From an uncultured Prevotellaceae bacterium (GTDB lineage: Bacteria; Bacteroidota; Bacteroidia; Bacteroidales; Muribaculaceae), in NCBI GenBank assembly GCA_900318205.1, contig ONJS01000003.1, positions 1 to 64,000 of the forward strand: 64,000 bases of DNA, given 5' to 3'. Made by a program: the position numbers and the translations under genes. This document shows positions 43,400 through 52,101 of this stretch, one piece after another (the first letter of the stretch is position 1; each line of letters starts with the position of its first letter). Under the pieces are notes generated by a model. The model was not told where the DNA came from and searched no databases. It worked only from the letters and a program-made list of their open reading frames with translations.

Positions 43400-43502
43400 C
43401 TTTAGGTTTAATGTGTGGGCTATAAAGTTGTGATATTGTGTTTTTTTTGCGAACTTTGCGCCCGATTTTGAAATAACAGATTAGTCAATACATAACTACA
43501 TC

Positions 43503-44525
43503 ATGGAGATTACTGCACAACAACTTGCAGCGATGGTTAACGGTACGGTGGACGGAGACCCCTCAACCGTGATTAACAACTATGCTAAAATAGAAGAAGC
43601 CACGCCAGGTTGCCTGACGTTTCTGGCCAATCCCAAATATACCCATTTCGTCTATACGACCCAAGCCTCGGCCGTGCTCGTGCGCAAGGATTTCGTCCCT
43701 GAGCAGGAAGTAAAGGCAGCGCTCATCCGTGTTGACGATCCTTACAAGACCCTTGCCGACCTGCTGAACTTTGTCAGCAGCCAGCGTCCTGAAAAGCGCG
43801 GCATTGAGCAGCCTATCCACGTGGGTGAAGGCACTACCCTGCCCGATGACGTGTATGTAGGCGCCTTTGCCTATATCGGTAATGGGGTGACCATTGGCAA
43901 GAACGTGAAGATCTACCCGCAGGTGTATGTGGGTGACGGCGTGACGCTGGGCGATAACGTTATCCTGTACCCTGGTGTTAAGATTTACCATGGTTGCCGC
44001 ATCGGCAACCGTTGCATCATCCAGGGCGGAGCGATTATCGGCGGTGACGGCTTCGGCTTTGCTCCCAAGGAAGACGGCACCTATGAGAAAATTGCTCAGG
44101 TGGGAATCGTTATCCTGGAAGACGACGTGGAAATCGGTGCCAACACTACCATTGACCGAGCTACCATGGGCGCTACGGTAGTCAAGAAGGGTGCAAAACT
44201 CGATAACCTTGTACAGATTGCCCACAACGTTGAGGTGGGTGAAAGCACTGTCATGGCAGCCCAAGTGGGTGTTGCCGGCTCTACCAAGATCGGTAAGTAC
44301 AATATGGTCGGCGGCCAGGTGGGCTTTGCCGGACACATTACCGTTGGCGACAAGAACGGCATCGGTGCTCAGACCGGTGTGGACAACAGCATCGGCAGCG
44401 GCGGCAAGTGGCTGGGTGCTCCCGTGCAGCCTGCTATGGAATTTGCCCGCCAAGTCGTTTACCTGAAACGCATTGGCGAGATGTATAGCGACATCAAGGA
44501 CCTGAAAAAGAAAATCAACCAATAA
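43503..44525 (+). CDS. lpxD: UDP-3-O-acylglucosamine N-acyltransferase
   Basis: Product of 340 residues. The N-terminal uridine-binding domain ([40 protein letters not shown]) is followed by left-handed beta-helix hexapeptide repeats from about 100 ([20 protein letters not shown]) and the catalytic histidine in [13 protein letters not shown]. It adds the second hydroxyacyl chain in lipid A synthesis (third step of the pathway). First gene of the operon lpxD, lpxC-fabZ, lpxA. Confidence 0.97.
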   Translation: MEITAQQLAAMVNGTVDGDPSTVINNYAKIEEATPGCLTFLANPKYTHFVYTTQASAVLVRKDFVPEQEVKAALIRVDDPYKTLADLLNFVSSQRPEKRGIEQPIHVGEGTTLPDDVYVGAFAYIGNGVTIGKNVKIYPQVYVGDGVTLGDNVILYPGVKIYHGCRIGNRCIIQGGAIIGGDGFGFAPKEDGTYEKIAQVGIVILEDDVEIGANTTIDRATMGATVVKKGAKLDNLVQIAHNVEVGESTVMAAQVGVAGSTKIGKYNMVGGQVGFAGHITVGDKNGIGAQTGVDNSIGSGGKWLGAPVQPAMEFARQVVYLKRIGEMYSDIKDLKKKINQ

Positions 44526-44566
44526 TCAGTTGTTAACTGAATAAAGCCAATAGGCAGAACAAGATA

Positions 44567-45961
44567 ATGAAACAGACGACACTGAAAAATGCCTTTACCG
44601 TAACCGGTAAAGGCCTCCACACAGGACAACTGTCAACCGCAACGTTCAAGCCTGCTGAAGTGAACACGGGCTATGTGTTCAAGCGCATGGACATGGAGGG
44701 ACAACCCACCATCCAGGCACTTGCCGAGCACGTCATTGAGACAACTCGCGGCACCGTCATCGCCAGCAAGAGCAACAAGGAAGCACGTGTGAGCACTATC
44801 GAGCACGCTATGGCTGCCCTGTATGCCGCCGGCATCGACAACTGCCTTATCGAGGTGAATTGCGGTGAGGTGCCCATCCTTGACGGCAGCGCCATCATCT
44901 GGTGCAAGGAAATCGAGAAAGCCGGTATTGTCGAGCAGGAGGCCGAGAAGGAGTTCTATGTCGTTAAGCAGCGCATCAAGGTTGTGGACAAGGAAACTGG
45001 CTCGTCGCTCATCGTCCTGCCCGATGATGACCTTTCCATCGACTGCATGATTGAGTTTGACTCGCCCGTACTGGGTAACCAGTTTGCCTCGTTGACCGAC
45101 ATCCGCCAATTTAAGGATCAGATTGCCGGCAGCCGCACCTTTGTGTTCGTTCGCGAGGTGTTGCCGCTCATCCAGTTGGGACTCATCAAGGGCGGTGACC
45201 TGGACAACGCCATCGTCATCTATGATTCACCCATGAAGCAGGAAGACCTGGACCACATGGCTGACGTCATGAAAGTGCCGCGCAAGCCTGCCGACGAACT
45301 GGGCTACCTGAACAACAAGCCATTGGTATTCAAGAATGAACCTGCACGCCACAAACTGCTCGACGTGCTGGGCGACTTGGCACTGATTGGTCGTCCCTTG
45401 AAGGGCCGCATCGTTGCAACCCGACCGGGACACACCATCAACACCCAGCTGTCTAAAAAAATCCGTCAAGAGTTGCGTTACCAGAACGTTCAGGCTCCCA
45501 TCTATGACCCGAACAAGGAACCGCTCTATGACATCAACCAGATACGCTCCATGTTGCCCCACCGCTATCCCATGCTTCTCGTTGACAAGATCATCGAGAA
45601 AGGCAGGAAACACATTGTGGGCATCAAGAATGTGACGGTCAATGAGCCGTTCTTCCAGGGTCACTTCCCCCACGAGCCCATCATGCCTGGCGTACTTCAA
45701 GTCGAGGCAATGGCCCAGGTGGGCGGCATCCTCGTACTCAGCGGTGTCGATGATCCTGAAAAATACTCCACTTATTTCCTCAAGATCGACAACGTGAAGT
45801 TCCGCAGCAAGGTGGTTCCTGGCGACACGCTCATTTTCCACCTGTCGCTTATGACTCCCATCCGTCGCGGCACTGCGATCATGAAGGGATATGCCTTTGT
45901 CGGAGAGAAAATCGTCACCGAGGCCGAGTTTATGGCTCAAATCGTCAAGAATCCAGAATAA
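44567..45961 (+). CDS. lpxC/fabZ: Bifunctional UDP-3-O-acyl-GlcNAc deacetylase / 3-hydroxyacyl-ACP dehydratase
   Basis: Fusion of 464 residues, a known Bacteroidetes arrangement. LpxC spans about 1-300: GKGLHTGQ, the zinc histidine in STIEHAMAAL, PILDGSA, the second zinc site RHKLLDVLGDLALIG and the catalytic histidine of RPGHTINT. FabZ spans about 320-464: LPHRYPMLLVDKII and the catalytic pair in FFQGHFPHEPIMPGVLQVEA. It couples the committed step of lipid A synthesis to the dehydration step of fatty acid elongation, both drawing on 3-hydroxyacyl-ACP. It follows lpxD by 41 bases. Confidence 0.97.
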   Translation: MKQTTLKNAFTVTGKGLHTGQLSTATFKPAEVNTGYVFKRMDMEGQPTIQALAEHVIETTRGTVIASKSNKEARVSTIEHAMAALYAAGIDNCLIEVNCGEVPILDGSAIIWCKEIEKAGIVEQEAEKEFYVVKQRIKVVDKETGSSLIVLPDDDLSIDCMIEFDSPVLGNQFASLTDIRQFKDQIAGSRTFVFVREVLPLIQLGLIKGGDLDNAIVIYDSPMKQEDLDHMADVMKVPRKPADELGYLNNKPLVFKNEPARHKLLDVLGDLALIGRPLKGRIVATRPGHTINTQLSKKIRQELRYQNVQAPIYDPNKEPLYDINQIRSMLPHRYPMLLVDKIIEKGRKHIVGIKNVTVNEPFFQGHFPHEPIMPGVLQVEAMAQVGGILVLSGVDDPEKYSTYFLKIDNVKFRSKVVPGDTLIFHLSLMTPIRRGTAIMKGYAFVGEKIVTEAEFMAQIVKNPE

Positions 45962-45971
45962 CAGAGTTTTA

Positions 45972-46034
45972 CAGTTATCGGTTGACAGCGACTTCCGCAT
46001 CCAACTGAAAACTGAGAACTAAAAACTGAAAACC
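45972..46034 (+). repeat. Inverted heptamer array before lpxA
   Basis: The left part carries CAGTTAT-CGGTTGA-type words, the middle a GC core (TTCCGCATCC), and the right part AACTGAA, AACTGAG, AACTAAA, AACTGAA in phase. The two parts are roughly complementary, so the RNA can fold into a hairpin ending just before the lpxA start. Confidence 0.75.
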
Positions 46035-46038
46035 AAAT

Positions 46039-46812
46039 ATGAACATCCATCAGTTCGCCGTCGTCCACCCTGACGCTAAAATTGGGGAAAATGTAATCAT
46101 CGGTCCCTTTGTGACCATCGACGCCAATGTTGAAATTGGGGACGGCACTATCATTGATAGCGGAGCCGTCGTGCGCAGTGGTGCGCGCATCGGCAAGAAT
46201 TGCCACATCCATGCTAACGCTGTAGTGAGTGACGTGCCTCAAGACCTTAAGTTCCAGGGCGAGGACACCGTGGCTATCATCGGTGACAATACCGTCATCC
46301 GTGAGTTTGTTACTATCCACCGTGGTACTGCCTCCAAGGGCAAGACCGTCGTGGGTAACAACTGCCTGATCATGGCCTACTGCCATGTGGCACACGACTG
46401 TGTTGTGGGCAATCACGTGATTATGTCTAACGCCTCGCAGCTGGCTGGCGAGGTGGTCGCAGGAGATTGGGCCATCATCGGTGGCGGCGCACTGGTTCAC
46501 CAGTTCACCCAGATTGGTTGCCACGTGATGATCCAGGGCGGTGCACTGGTTAATAAGGACATTCCTCCCTATTGTATGGCTGCACGCTACCCCATTGCCT
46601 ATGAGGGCGTTAACAAGGTGGGGCTGCATCGCCGCGGCTACACCAGCGAGCAGATTGATGCCATTGCCGACGTTTACCGCACCATCTATGACTCGGGCTT
46701 GAATATCACCCAGTCGCTGGAAGAGGCCGTAAAACTGCCTGCAAGCCCGGAACGCGATGTGATCATCGACTTCGTACGTGCCAGCAAGCGCGGTATCGTA
46801 CGCAAGCCATAA
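46039..46812 (+). CDS. lpxA: UDP-N-acetylglucosamine acyltransferase
   Basis: Product of 257 residues. It is a beta-helix of hexapeptide repeats from the N-terminus (VHPDAKIGENVIIGPFVTID) with the catalytic histidine in MAYCHVAHDCVVGNH and the C-terminal helical region (RRGYTSEQIDAIADVYRTIY). It acylates UDP-GlcNAc in the first step of lipid A synthesis. Last gene of the operon; a strong terminator follows. Confidence 0.97.
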   Translation: MNIHQFAVVHPDAKIGENVIIGPFVTIDANVEIGDGTIIDSGAVVRSGARIGKNCHIHANAVVSDVPQDLKFQGEDTVAIIGDNTVIREFVTIHRGTASKGKTVVGNNCLIMAYCHVAHDCVVGNHVIMSNASQLAGEVVAGDWAIIGGGALVHQFTQIGCHVMIQGGALVNKDIPPYCMAARYPIAYEGVNKVGLHRRGYTSEQIDAIADVYRTIYDSGLNITQSLEEAVKLPASPERDVIIDFVRASKRGIVRKP

Positions 46813-46835
46813 CAGCCACTACAACAAGACCATTA

Positions 46836-46880
46836 AACGACTTGGACCGCCTTTAATAATAAAGACGGTCCAAGTTGTTT
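46836..46880 (+). terminator. Rho-independent terminator of the lpx operon
   Basis: ACTTGGACCG at 46840-46849 pairs with CGGTCCAAGT at 46866-46875, extended by AAC/GTT, then TGTTTTT. Confidence 0.9.
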
Positions 46881-46902
46881 TTACGGAATCAATAAAACGC
46901 TC

Positions 46903-48147
46903 TTAACGGGATTTCTCGAGGGCTTGAAGTTTATCGGCCTCTCCGAGTTTGTAATAGATGTCGCGCAAGGCATTGCGAACGTCATCGTTGTAGGGATTGA
47001 TGACATATGATCTCTCAAGATAAGGCAAAGCCTCACGATAGATGGGATTGACCAGATCAGCAAGACGCTTGCCATAAAGAGTGCTGTTTTGGCGGGTCTC
47101 CATGGCCTTGTTGTAGAAGTAGCGTCCCACGTTGAAGAGTCCTTGGGCATTGTTGTCGTTGAGTTCAATGCAGCGCTGGTAATAAGGGAAGGCCTCATAG
47201 ATGCTTTGCTGGTTCTCAATCACCAAGCCCTTGAGGTTCTGCAATTCATCGTCATCGGGATTGGCAGCGATGGCCTTGTCAAGCAAGTCGTTAGCTCCGC
47301 TGTAGTCTTCCCGGCTAACGAAGTCATTGATCAGGATGCGGACATACTGCGGGTCGGTAGTGCCAAATCTCCTGAATGCTTCTCTTGCAACTCTCACAAC
47401 TCCGATTTCGTCGCCCATATCATTGAGGCAGACCAATGTATAGTCATAAACCTCCTTGTGGTCATAACCTGTGCGGCGCGCGATATTGAACAAACGTACG
47501 GCATCAAGGGTGTCAGCCCTCTGCCATGCTGTGATACCCTGATAATAACGCACCTCGGCCACCATGCTGTCGGGTTTGAGCCATCGCAGATCACCAGTGC
47601 GTGCCGCCATCTCGCAATAATCGTCCCAAGCCTTATAGGCACCGTCCCAATCTTTAATGTTGTAGAGTTCACTGCCTACCATTCGGTAACTTTCGTGATG
47701 TTGCAACAGACGGTCAACGACCTCCTTGCTGAATTTTATCTTGTACTTGGGACGCTTAGTCTTCTTATCGATTACCTGCTGTCCTTTCTTATCAAGGGTG
47801 AATACAGTATCGAGTTTGAGGGCCTGCATACTATAGTCATAGGCATCGATGAGTGTATGGCCCATCGCCTGCACATCGATTTTCTTGCCCACGCGACGGT
47901 TATCCATGTATTTGTCATACTGTTCCACCTTGATGCGACTGGCAAGTGCCCAAGTCTCGGCACGGTCCTTGGTCATATCATTGGTGAGTGCAGGTTTCAA
48001 CTTATTGAACGCCTTGTTGTAACTGTCAACGGTCATCGTCAGGCCCGAAATGGCCTTTTTTGCCTCGTCGATGGCCAGTTGCTGCCCAGCGACCCGCATC
48101 GAGAGGGACAAGACAAAACATACTATTATAATCGCAAACTTCTTCAC
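46903..48147 (-). CDS. Exported tetratricopeptide repeat protein
   Basis: Product of 414 residues with a signal peptide (KKFAIIIVCFVLSLSMRVAG). TPR-like helix pairs occupy most of the rest (AYKAWDDYCEMAARTGDLRW, NDLLDKAIAANPDDDELQNL, EAFPYYQRCIELNDNNAQGL, ALPYLERSYVINPYNDDVRN). Such periplasmic TPR proteins serve as scaffolds; no catalytic motif is seen and the partner is unknown. It ends convergently to the lpx operon and has its own complete promoter. Confidence 0.85.
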   Translation of the reverse strand: MKKFAIIIVCFVLSLSMRVAGQQLAIDEAKKAISGLTMTVDSYNKAFNKLKPALTNDMTKDRAETWALASRIKVEQYDKYMDNRRVGKKIDVQAMGHTLIDAYDYSMQALKLDTVFTLDKKGQQVIDKKTKRPKYKIKFSKEVVDRLLQHHESYRMVGSELYNIKDWDGAYKAWDDYCEMAARTGDLRWLKPDSMVAEVRYYQGITAWQRADTLDAVRLFNIARRTGYDHKEVYDYTLVCLNDMGDEIGVVRVAREAFRRFGTTDPQYVRILINDFVSREDYSGANDLLDKAIAANPDDDELQNLKGLVIENQQSIYEAFPYYQRCIELNDNNAQGLFNVGRYFYNKAMETRQNSTLYGKRLADLVNPIYREALPYLERSYVINPYNDDVRNALRDIYYKLGEADKLQALEKSR

Positions 48148-48177
48148 TATCGTATATATACTTAAGAATTGAGGCTA

Positions 48178-48209
48178 CAAAATTACTCTTTTTTCCTTTA
48201 TGCTGCAAA
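48178..48209 (-). promoter_or_regulatory. Complete Bacteroidetes promoter for the TPR gene
   Basis: Reverse strand TTTG (48209-48206), 20 bases, TAATTTTG (48185-48178). Leader about 27 bases. Confidence 0.75.
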
Positions 48210-48241
48210 TGTTTCTAAGGTGTTAGTCATGGCAAACAACA

Positions 48242-48322
48242 ACCTGTGTCAAAACCCACTGCTGAATCTGGAATCGCGCTAAGTGCCGATTTCAAACACG
48301 AGCACAGGGTTTTGGCACAGGT
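48242..48322. repeat. 81-bp inverted repeat with 16-bp arms and a structured loop
   Basis: ACCTGTGTCAAAACCC (48242-48257) pairs with GGGTTTTGGCACAGGT (48307-48322) with one wobble. The 49-nt loop contains a smaller GAATCG/CGATT pair. It lies 20 bases past the stop codon of the EEP-family gene and upstream of the TPR promoter. No T-run follows, so it is not a standard terminator. Confidence 0.7.
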
Positions 48323-48341
48323 CGTTTGATAGGAATGCTGC

Positions 48342-49316
48342 CTAAATTCTGAAGTTAGCCCACAGAGGATAGTGGTCTGAAATCATGAAAGAGAGTTTCT
48401 GCTTGGTCAAGTCACGGTTTTTCAATGCGGTCTGGACAAAGTCATAATTGCCTGCTCCCATAAATTCAAGTGAGAGTTTGGGACGATTCTTGTCGGGACT
48501 GTTGAACCAAGCAATCTGGTCATAATACTTGGTCTCATCAAAGATGGAACGCGACAGCGTCTGCAACTCTTCAGGCACATACAAGCCTTCACTCAAGAAC
48601 GTCTGATCCAATATATCGCCACGGGCGTCGATATTGAAGTCACCCAGTACAATCAGGTTCTGGTCATAGGCGTTGATATCACTTGCCCAATCATTCAACC
48701 AGCGAGCAATACCGTGAATCTCTTTAATGCGATCTTTAGACTTCTTGCCGTAGATGATATGCACAGTGACAAGAATAAACGTCTTGTCACCAGAGCGGAA
48801 ACTAACTGCATAAGGAGAACGCACAAACTGTTCACGCAACACCTTATCAGGATCGTTGACCCACTCGTTGGGGATAACAATCTCACCAGCCAGACCAGAG
48901 AGGTTAACCCTTCGGGTATCAAACAGGTAAGCCATACGCTCATCGTTGCCCGAGTCACTCTTATTGGTGTCGGTCAATACCATTGACCAATTCTCGCCCA
49001 GCAACTTGAGCGTGTCACGCAAGGCCCTCAAGTTACCTTTCACCTCCTGGACAGCAATCACATCAAAGCGGCTCAAAATCTCGGCAATGCAGTAAACAGA
49101 ATGTAAGTCACGACGAGGCGAATCTTTTTCCTCGCTCATCCATTTTCTCGTGAAATTACCAAAGCCACGGATATTCCATGTGGCAATCAACAGGTTGCGG
49201 TCAAGTTCCTTGAACGGCACCTTCTGGTCCAAATCTTCCCTGAGTTCAGCCAAATTCTCAGCGACCTCAATAGGTAGCGGATCGTAAATCGTGTTTTCGT
49301 CTTTTACTTTTTTCAT
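48342..49316 (-). CDS. Endonuclease/exonuclease/phosphatase (EEP) family protein
   Basis: Product of 324 residues without a signal peptide. DNase I-like fold motifs: the asparagine in IATWNIRGFG, the metal-binding glutamate in IAVQEVKGN, the histidine in LVTVHIIYGK, the D-x-N pair in LGDFNIDARGD and the closing SDHYPLW. Members cut DNA, RNA or phospho-lipids; a cytoplasmic nuclease or phosphatase is likely but the substrate is not evident. Monocistronic with its own promoter. Confidence 0.88.
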   Translation of the reverse strand: MKKVKDENTIYDPLPIEVAENLAELREDLDQKVPFKELDRNLLIATWNIRGFGNFTRKWMSEEKDSPRRDLHSVYCIAEILSRFDVIAVQEVKGNLRALRDTLKLLGENWSMVLTDTNKSDSGNDERMAYLFDTRRVNLSGLAGEIVIPNEWVNDPDKVLREQFVRSPYAVSFRSGDKTFILVTVHIIYGKKSKDRIKEIHGIARWLNDWASDINAYDQNLIVLGDFNIDARGDILDQTFLSEGLYVPEELQTLSRSIFDETKYYDQIAWFNSPDKNRPKLSLEFMGAGNYDFVQTALKNRDLTKQKLSFMISDHYPLWANFRI

Positions 49317-49360
49317 CAGATAGATCAGTTATAGTTAATAAACATTGATTGTTATTGCTG

Positions 49361-49391
49361 CAAAGATACGAATTTTTCTTTAATATGCAAA
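49361..49391 (-). promoter_or_regulatory. Complete Bacteroidetes promoter for the EEP-family gene
   Basis: Reverse strand TTTG (49391-49388), 19 bases, TATCTTTG (49368-49361). Leader about 40 bases. Confidence 0.75.
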
Positions 49392-49410
49392 AAAAGTATT
49401 GTTTTTTAAA

Positions 49411-49444
49411 CAAAAAAAAGGTGGAAGCTTATTGTCTTCCACCT
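49411..49444 (-). terminator. Rho-independent terminator after the DUF3784 gene
   Basis: AGGTGGAAG pairs with CTTCCACCT across an 8-nt loop. On the reverse strand it is followed by TTTTTTTTG. It lies about 30 bases beyond the stop codon. Confidence 0.85.
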
Positions 49445-49475
49445 GAAGATGTCTAAATGAGAGACTTGCAAAAAC

Positions 49476-49814
49476 TTATCGGCGACCCCACTTGTCTTTT
49501 TTCTTTGCCCAGAAATGAGCCATCGTAAAAGTGCCTGTGACAAGAACAAAGGCAGTAACCGGCAATGCCACCAGCACGATCTCCTTATAACCGTACACCA
49601 GCAATATGCCAAAAATCGGCAGCGCCAGCGCAACAAGGATAAGCAGGACACCGACAACGATGCGCACCCGTCGCTTGTCATAGACCTGCTGCGCCTCGCG
49701 CGAGGCCGTGTTATAACCGGCAATCAGGGAGTCTCCCCTGCCGATTAAGATAAGCACAGCCATGACGATCAATATCACTGAGATGATGCTCAATATAACA
49801 AAGGCTTCAAACAT
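49476..49814 (-). CDS. DUF3784 membrane protein
   Basis: Product of 112 residues with three hydrophobic helices (ILSIISVILIVMAVLILIG, IVVGVLLILVALALPIFGIL, IVLVALPVTAFVLVTGTF) and the DUF3784 signature GRGDSLIAGYNTASREAQQVYDKRR between the first two. Function is unknown. Monocistronic with its own -7 box and terminator. Confidence 0.82.
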   Translation of the reverse strand: MFEAFVILSIISVILIVMAVLILIGRGDSLIAGYNTASREAQQVYDKRRVRIVVGVLLILVALALPIFGILLVYGYKEIVLVALPVTAFVLVTGTFTMAHFWAKKKDKWGRR

Positions 49815-49847
49815 AAGAAATCAATGTTAAAAAAATGTTATTTTCGG

Positions 49848-49855
49848 CAAAGATA
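49848..49855 (-). promoter_or_regulatory. Bacteroidetes -7 box for the DUF3784 gene
   Basis: The reverse strand reads TATCTTTG (TAnnTTTG), about 30 bases before the ATG. The divergent promoter of the decarboxylase operon is nearby. Confidence 0.55.
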
Positions 49856-49902
49856 GTCAATGTTTTCAGTAGATTGCTACATTATATAAAATATATTTTT
49901 TG

Positions 49903-49910
49903 TAATTTTG
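49903..49910 (+). promoter_or_regulatory. Bacteroidetes -7 box for the methylmalonyl-CoA decarboxylase operon
   Basis: TAATTTTG (TAnnTTTG) about 60 bases before the ATG of the epimerase gene. The leader is AT-rich. No convincing -33 box at the usual distance. Confidence 0.55.
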
Positions 49911-49969
49911 TGCGATATTTTGAAAATTCACTTAATTTAATTAAATAATCGTCTAAAAAACAGAAAGTT

Positions 49970-50389
49970 ATGAAGATTTCACACATCGAACACGTGGGAA
50001 TCGCCGTTACCTCTCTTGAGGAGGCTATTCCTTTCTACGAGAACATGCTGGGCATCAAGTGCTTTGCCATTGAAGAAGTAGCAGACCAGAAGGTAAAGAC
50101 CGCCTTCTTCCAGGTAGGTCAGACCAAGATTGAGCTCCTGGAGGCAACCGCCCCCGAGAGCGCTATCGCCAAGTTCATCGAGAAGAACGGTGGCCGTGGT
50201 GGCATCCAGCACGTTGCCTTCGCTATTGAGGATGGCGTTGCCAACGCATTGAACGAGGTACAGGAGAAGGGCGGCCGCGTTATCGACGCACAGCCCCGTA
50301 AGGGTGCTGAGGGCCTGAACATCGCCTTCCTGCATCCCAAGACCACTTGTGGCGCTCTGCTGGAACTCTGCGAGAAGCCTTGTGAGTAA
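49970..50389 (+). CDS. mce: Methylmalonyl-CoA epimerase
   Basis: Product of 139 residues of the glyoxalase/VOC fold: ISHIEHVGIAVTSLEEAIPF with a metal histidine, the second half GGIQHVAFAIEDG and the C-terminal glutamate motif CGALLELCEK. It converts (R)- to (S)-methylmalonyl-CoA, the form used by the following carboxyltransferase. It heads the operon mce, mmdA, oadG-like, biotin carrier, mmdB. Confidence 0.96.
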   Translation: MKISHIEHVGIAVTSLEEAIPFYENMLGIKCFAIEEVADQKVKTAFFQVGQTKIELLEATAPESAIAKFIEKNGGRGGIQHVAFAIEDGVANALNEVQEKGGRVIDAQPRKGAEGLNIAFLHPKTTCGALLELCEKPCE

Positions 50390-50400
50390 ATGAATAGTCT

Positions 50401-50475
50401 CAGTTCTCGGTTGTCAGTTTCCTGCGGCATCAGCCAGCAATAATCTGACAACTGAGAACTGTAAAACTGAAAACT
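50401..50475 (+). repeat. Inverted heptamer array before mmdA, hairpin with 17-bp stem
   Basis: CAGTTCTCGGTTGTCAG (50401-50417) pairs with CTGACAACTGAGAACTG (50445-50461) with one wobble. The 27-nt loop contains the GC core CTGCGGCATC. AACTGNN words continue to 50475, ending 11 bases before the start codon. Confidence 0.85.
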
Positions 50476-50485
50476 TATTATAAAA

Positions 50486-52099
50486 ATGGGAAAACAACTT
50501 GATAAGATTCAAGAGCTGATCGAGCGTCGCGAGAAGGCACGCCTGGGTGGTGGCGAGAAGGCTATTGCCAAGCAGCACGAGAAGGGCAAATTCACTGCCC
50601 GTGAGCGCATCAATATGCTCCTTGACGAGGGCAGCTTTGAGGAACTGGACATGTTTGTTCAGCACCGCTGCACCAACTTCGGCATGGAGAAGAAGACCTA
50701 TGACGGCGACGGCGTGGTAACCGGTTTCGGTACCGTCGGCGGTCGTCTCGTTTACGTCTTTGCTCAGGACGCTACCGTTATCGGTGGCTCTCTGGGTGAG
50801 ACCATGGCACTGAAGATGTGTAAGGTGATGGACCTCGCCATGAAGCAGGGTGCTCCTGTTGTCGGCCTTAACGACTCGGGCGGTGCCCGCATCCAGGAGA
50901 GCGTTAACGCTCTGGCTGGCTATGCCGAGATTTTCCAGCGCAACATCAACGCATCGGGTGTCATTCCTCAGATCAGTGCCATCCTTGGCCCCTGTGCCGG
51001 TGGTGCCGTTTACTCCCCTGCCCTGACCGACTTCATCATCATGGCCAAGGGTATCTCCTTCATGTTCCTGACCGGTCCCAAGGTCGTTAAGACCGTGACT
51101 GGTGAGAACGTGACCCAGGAGCAGCTGGGTGGTGCAAGTGTTCATGCCAGCAAGAGTGGTGTGGCTCACTTTGCCGCCGAGACCGAGGAAGAGGCTATTG
51201 CCATCATTCGCCAGCTGTTGAGCTACATGCCCAGCAACAATATGGAAGAGACTCCCCGCGTGGAGTGCACCGATCCCATCGACCGCGTGGAGGATGCCCT
51301 GAACAACATCATTCCCGAGAGCGCCAATGATCCCTACGACATGTATCAGGTGATCAGCGCCATCGTCGATAACGGTGAGTTCCTCGAGGTTCACAAGGAC
51401 TTCGCCAAGAACATCATTGTCGGCTTTGCCCGCTTCAATGGCCAGGCTGTCGGCGTAGTTGCCAACCAGCCCAACTGCATGGCAGGTGTACTCGACGTGA
51501 ACGCATCGAAGAAGGGCGGCCGCTTCGTCCGCTTCTGCGACGCCTTCAACATTCCTCTGGTAACCCTCGTTGACGTGCCCGGCTTCCTGCCCGGTACCGG
51601 ACAAGAGTACAATGCCGTGATCATGAACGGCGCCAAGTTGCTGTACGCCTATGGCGAGGCTACCGTGCCCAAGGTAACCGTTACCCTGCGCAAGAGCTAC
51701 GGTGGTTCACACATCGTGATGAGCTGCAAGCAGCTGCGCGGTGACTTGAACTACGCATGGCCCAGTGCCGAAATCGCCGTTATGGGTGCTGCCGGTGCTG
51801 CCGAGATCCTCTATGCCAAGGATAGCAAGAACTTCAAGACCCAGGCCGAGGAGGCTAAGGCTGCCGGTGACGAAGCCAAGGCTAAGGAATTGCTCGAGCA
51901 GGGCAAGAAGTTCATCCAGGAGAAGGAGGACGAGTACAACAACCTCTTCTGCACGCCTTACAATGCAGCCCGTTATGGCTACATCGATGACGTGATTGAG
52001 CCGAGGAACACCCGCTTCCGCGTGATCCGCGCTCTGGAGGTACTGCGTACCAAGAAATTGACCAATCCTATCAAGAAGCACGGTAATATCCCCTTGTAA
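50486..52099 (+). CDS. mmdA: Methylmalonyl/propionyl-CoA carboxyltransferase (decarboxylase alpha) subunit
   Basis: Product of 537 residues in the acyl-CoA carboxylase beta family, with two crotonase-like halves. The first holds GGSLGETMALKMCKVMDLAM, LNDSGGARIQES and ILGPCAGGAVYSPALTDF; the second holds PLVTLVDVPGFLPGTGQE, RKSYGGSHIVMS and WPSAEIAVMGAAGAAEI. With the biotin protein and the beta subunit it removes the carboxyl group of (S)-methylmalonyl-CoA to make propionyl-CoA. The neighbourhood favours the decarboxylase over a biotin-dependent carboxylase. Confidence 0.94.
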   Translation: MGKQLDKIQELIERREKARLGGGEKAIAKQHEKGKFTARERINMLLDEGSFEELDMFVQHRCTNFGMEKKTYDGDGVVTGFGTVGGRLVYVFAQDATVIGGSLGETMALKMCKVMDLAMKQGAPVVGLNDSGGARIQESVNALAGYAEIFQRNINASGVIPQISAILGPCAGGAVYSPALTDFIIMAKGISFMFLTGPKVVKTVTGENVTQEQLGGASVHASKSGVAHFAAETEEEAIAIIRQLLSYMPSNNMEETPRVECTDPIDRVEDALNNIIPESANDPYDMYQVISAIVDNGEFLEVHKDFAKNIIVGFARFNGQAVGVVANQPNCMAGVLDVNASKKGGRFVRFCDAFNIPLVTLVDVPGFLPGTGQEYNAVIMNGAKLLYAYGEATVPKVTVTLRKSYGGSHIVMSCKQLRGDLNYAWPSAEIAVMGAAGAAEILYAKDSKNFKTQAEEAKAAGDEAKAKELLEQGKKFIQEKEDEYNNLFCTPYNAARYGYIDDVIEPRNTRFRVIRALEVLRTKKLTNPIKKHGNIPL

Positions 52100-52101
52100 T
52101 C

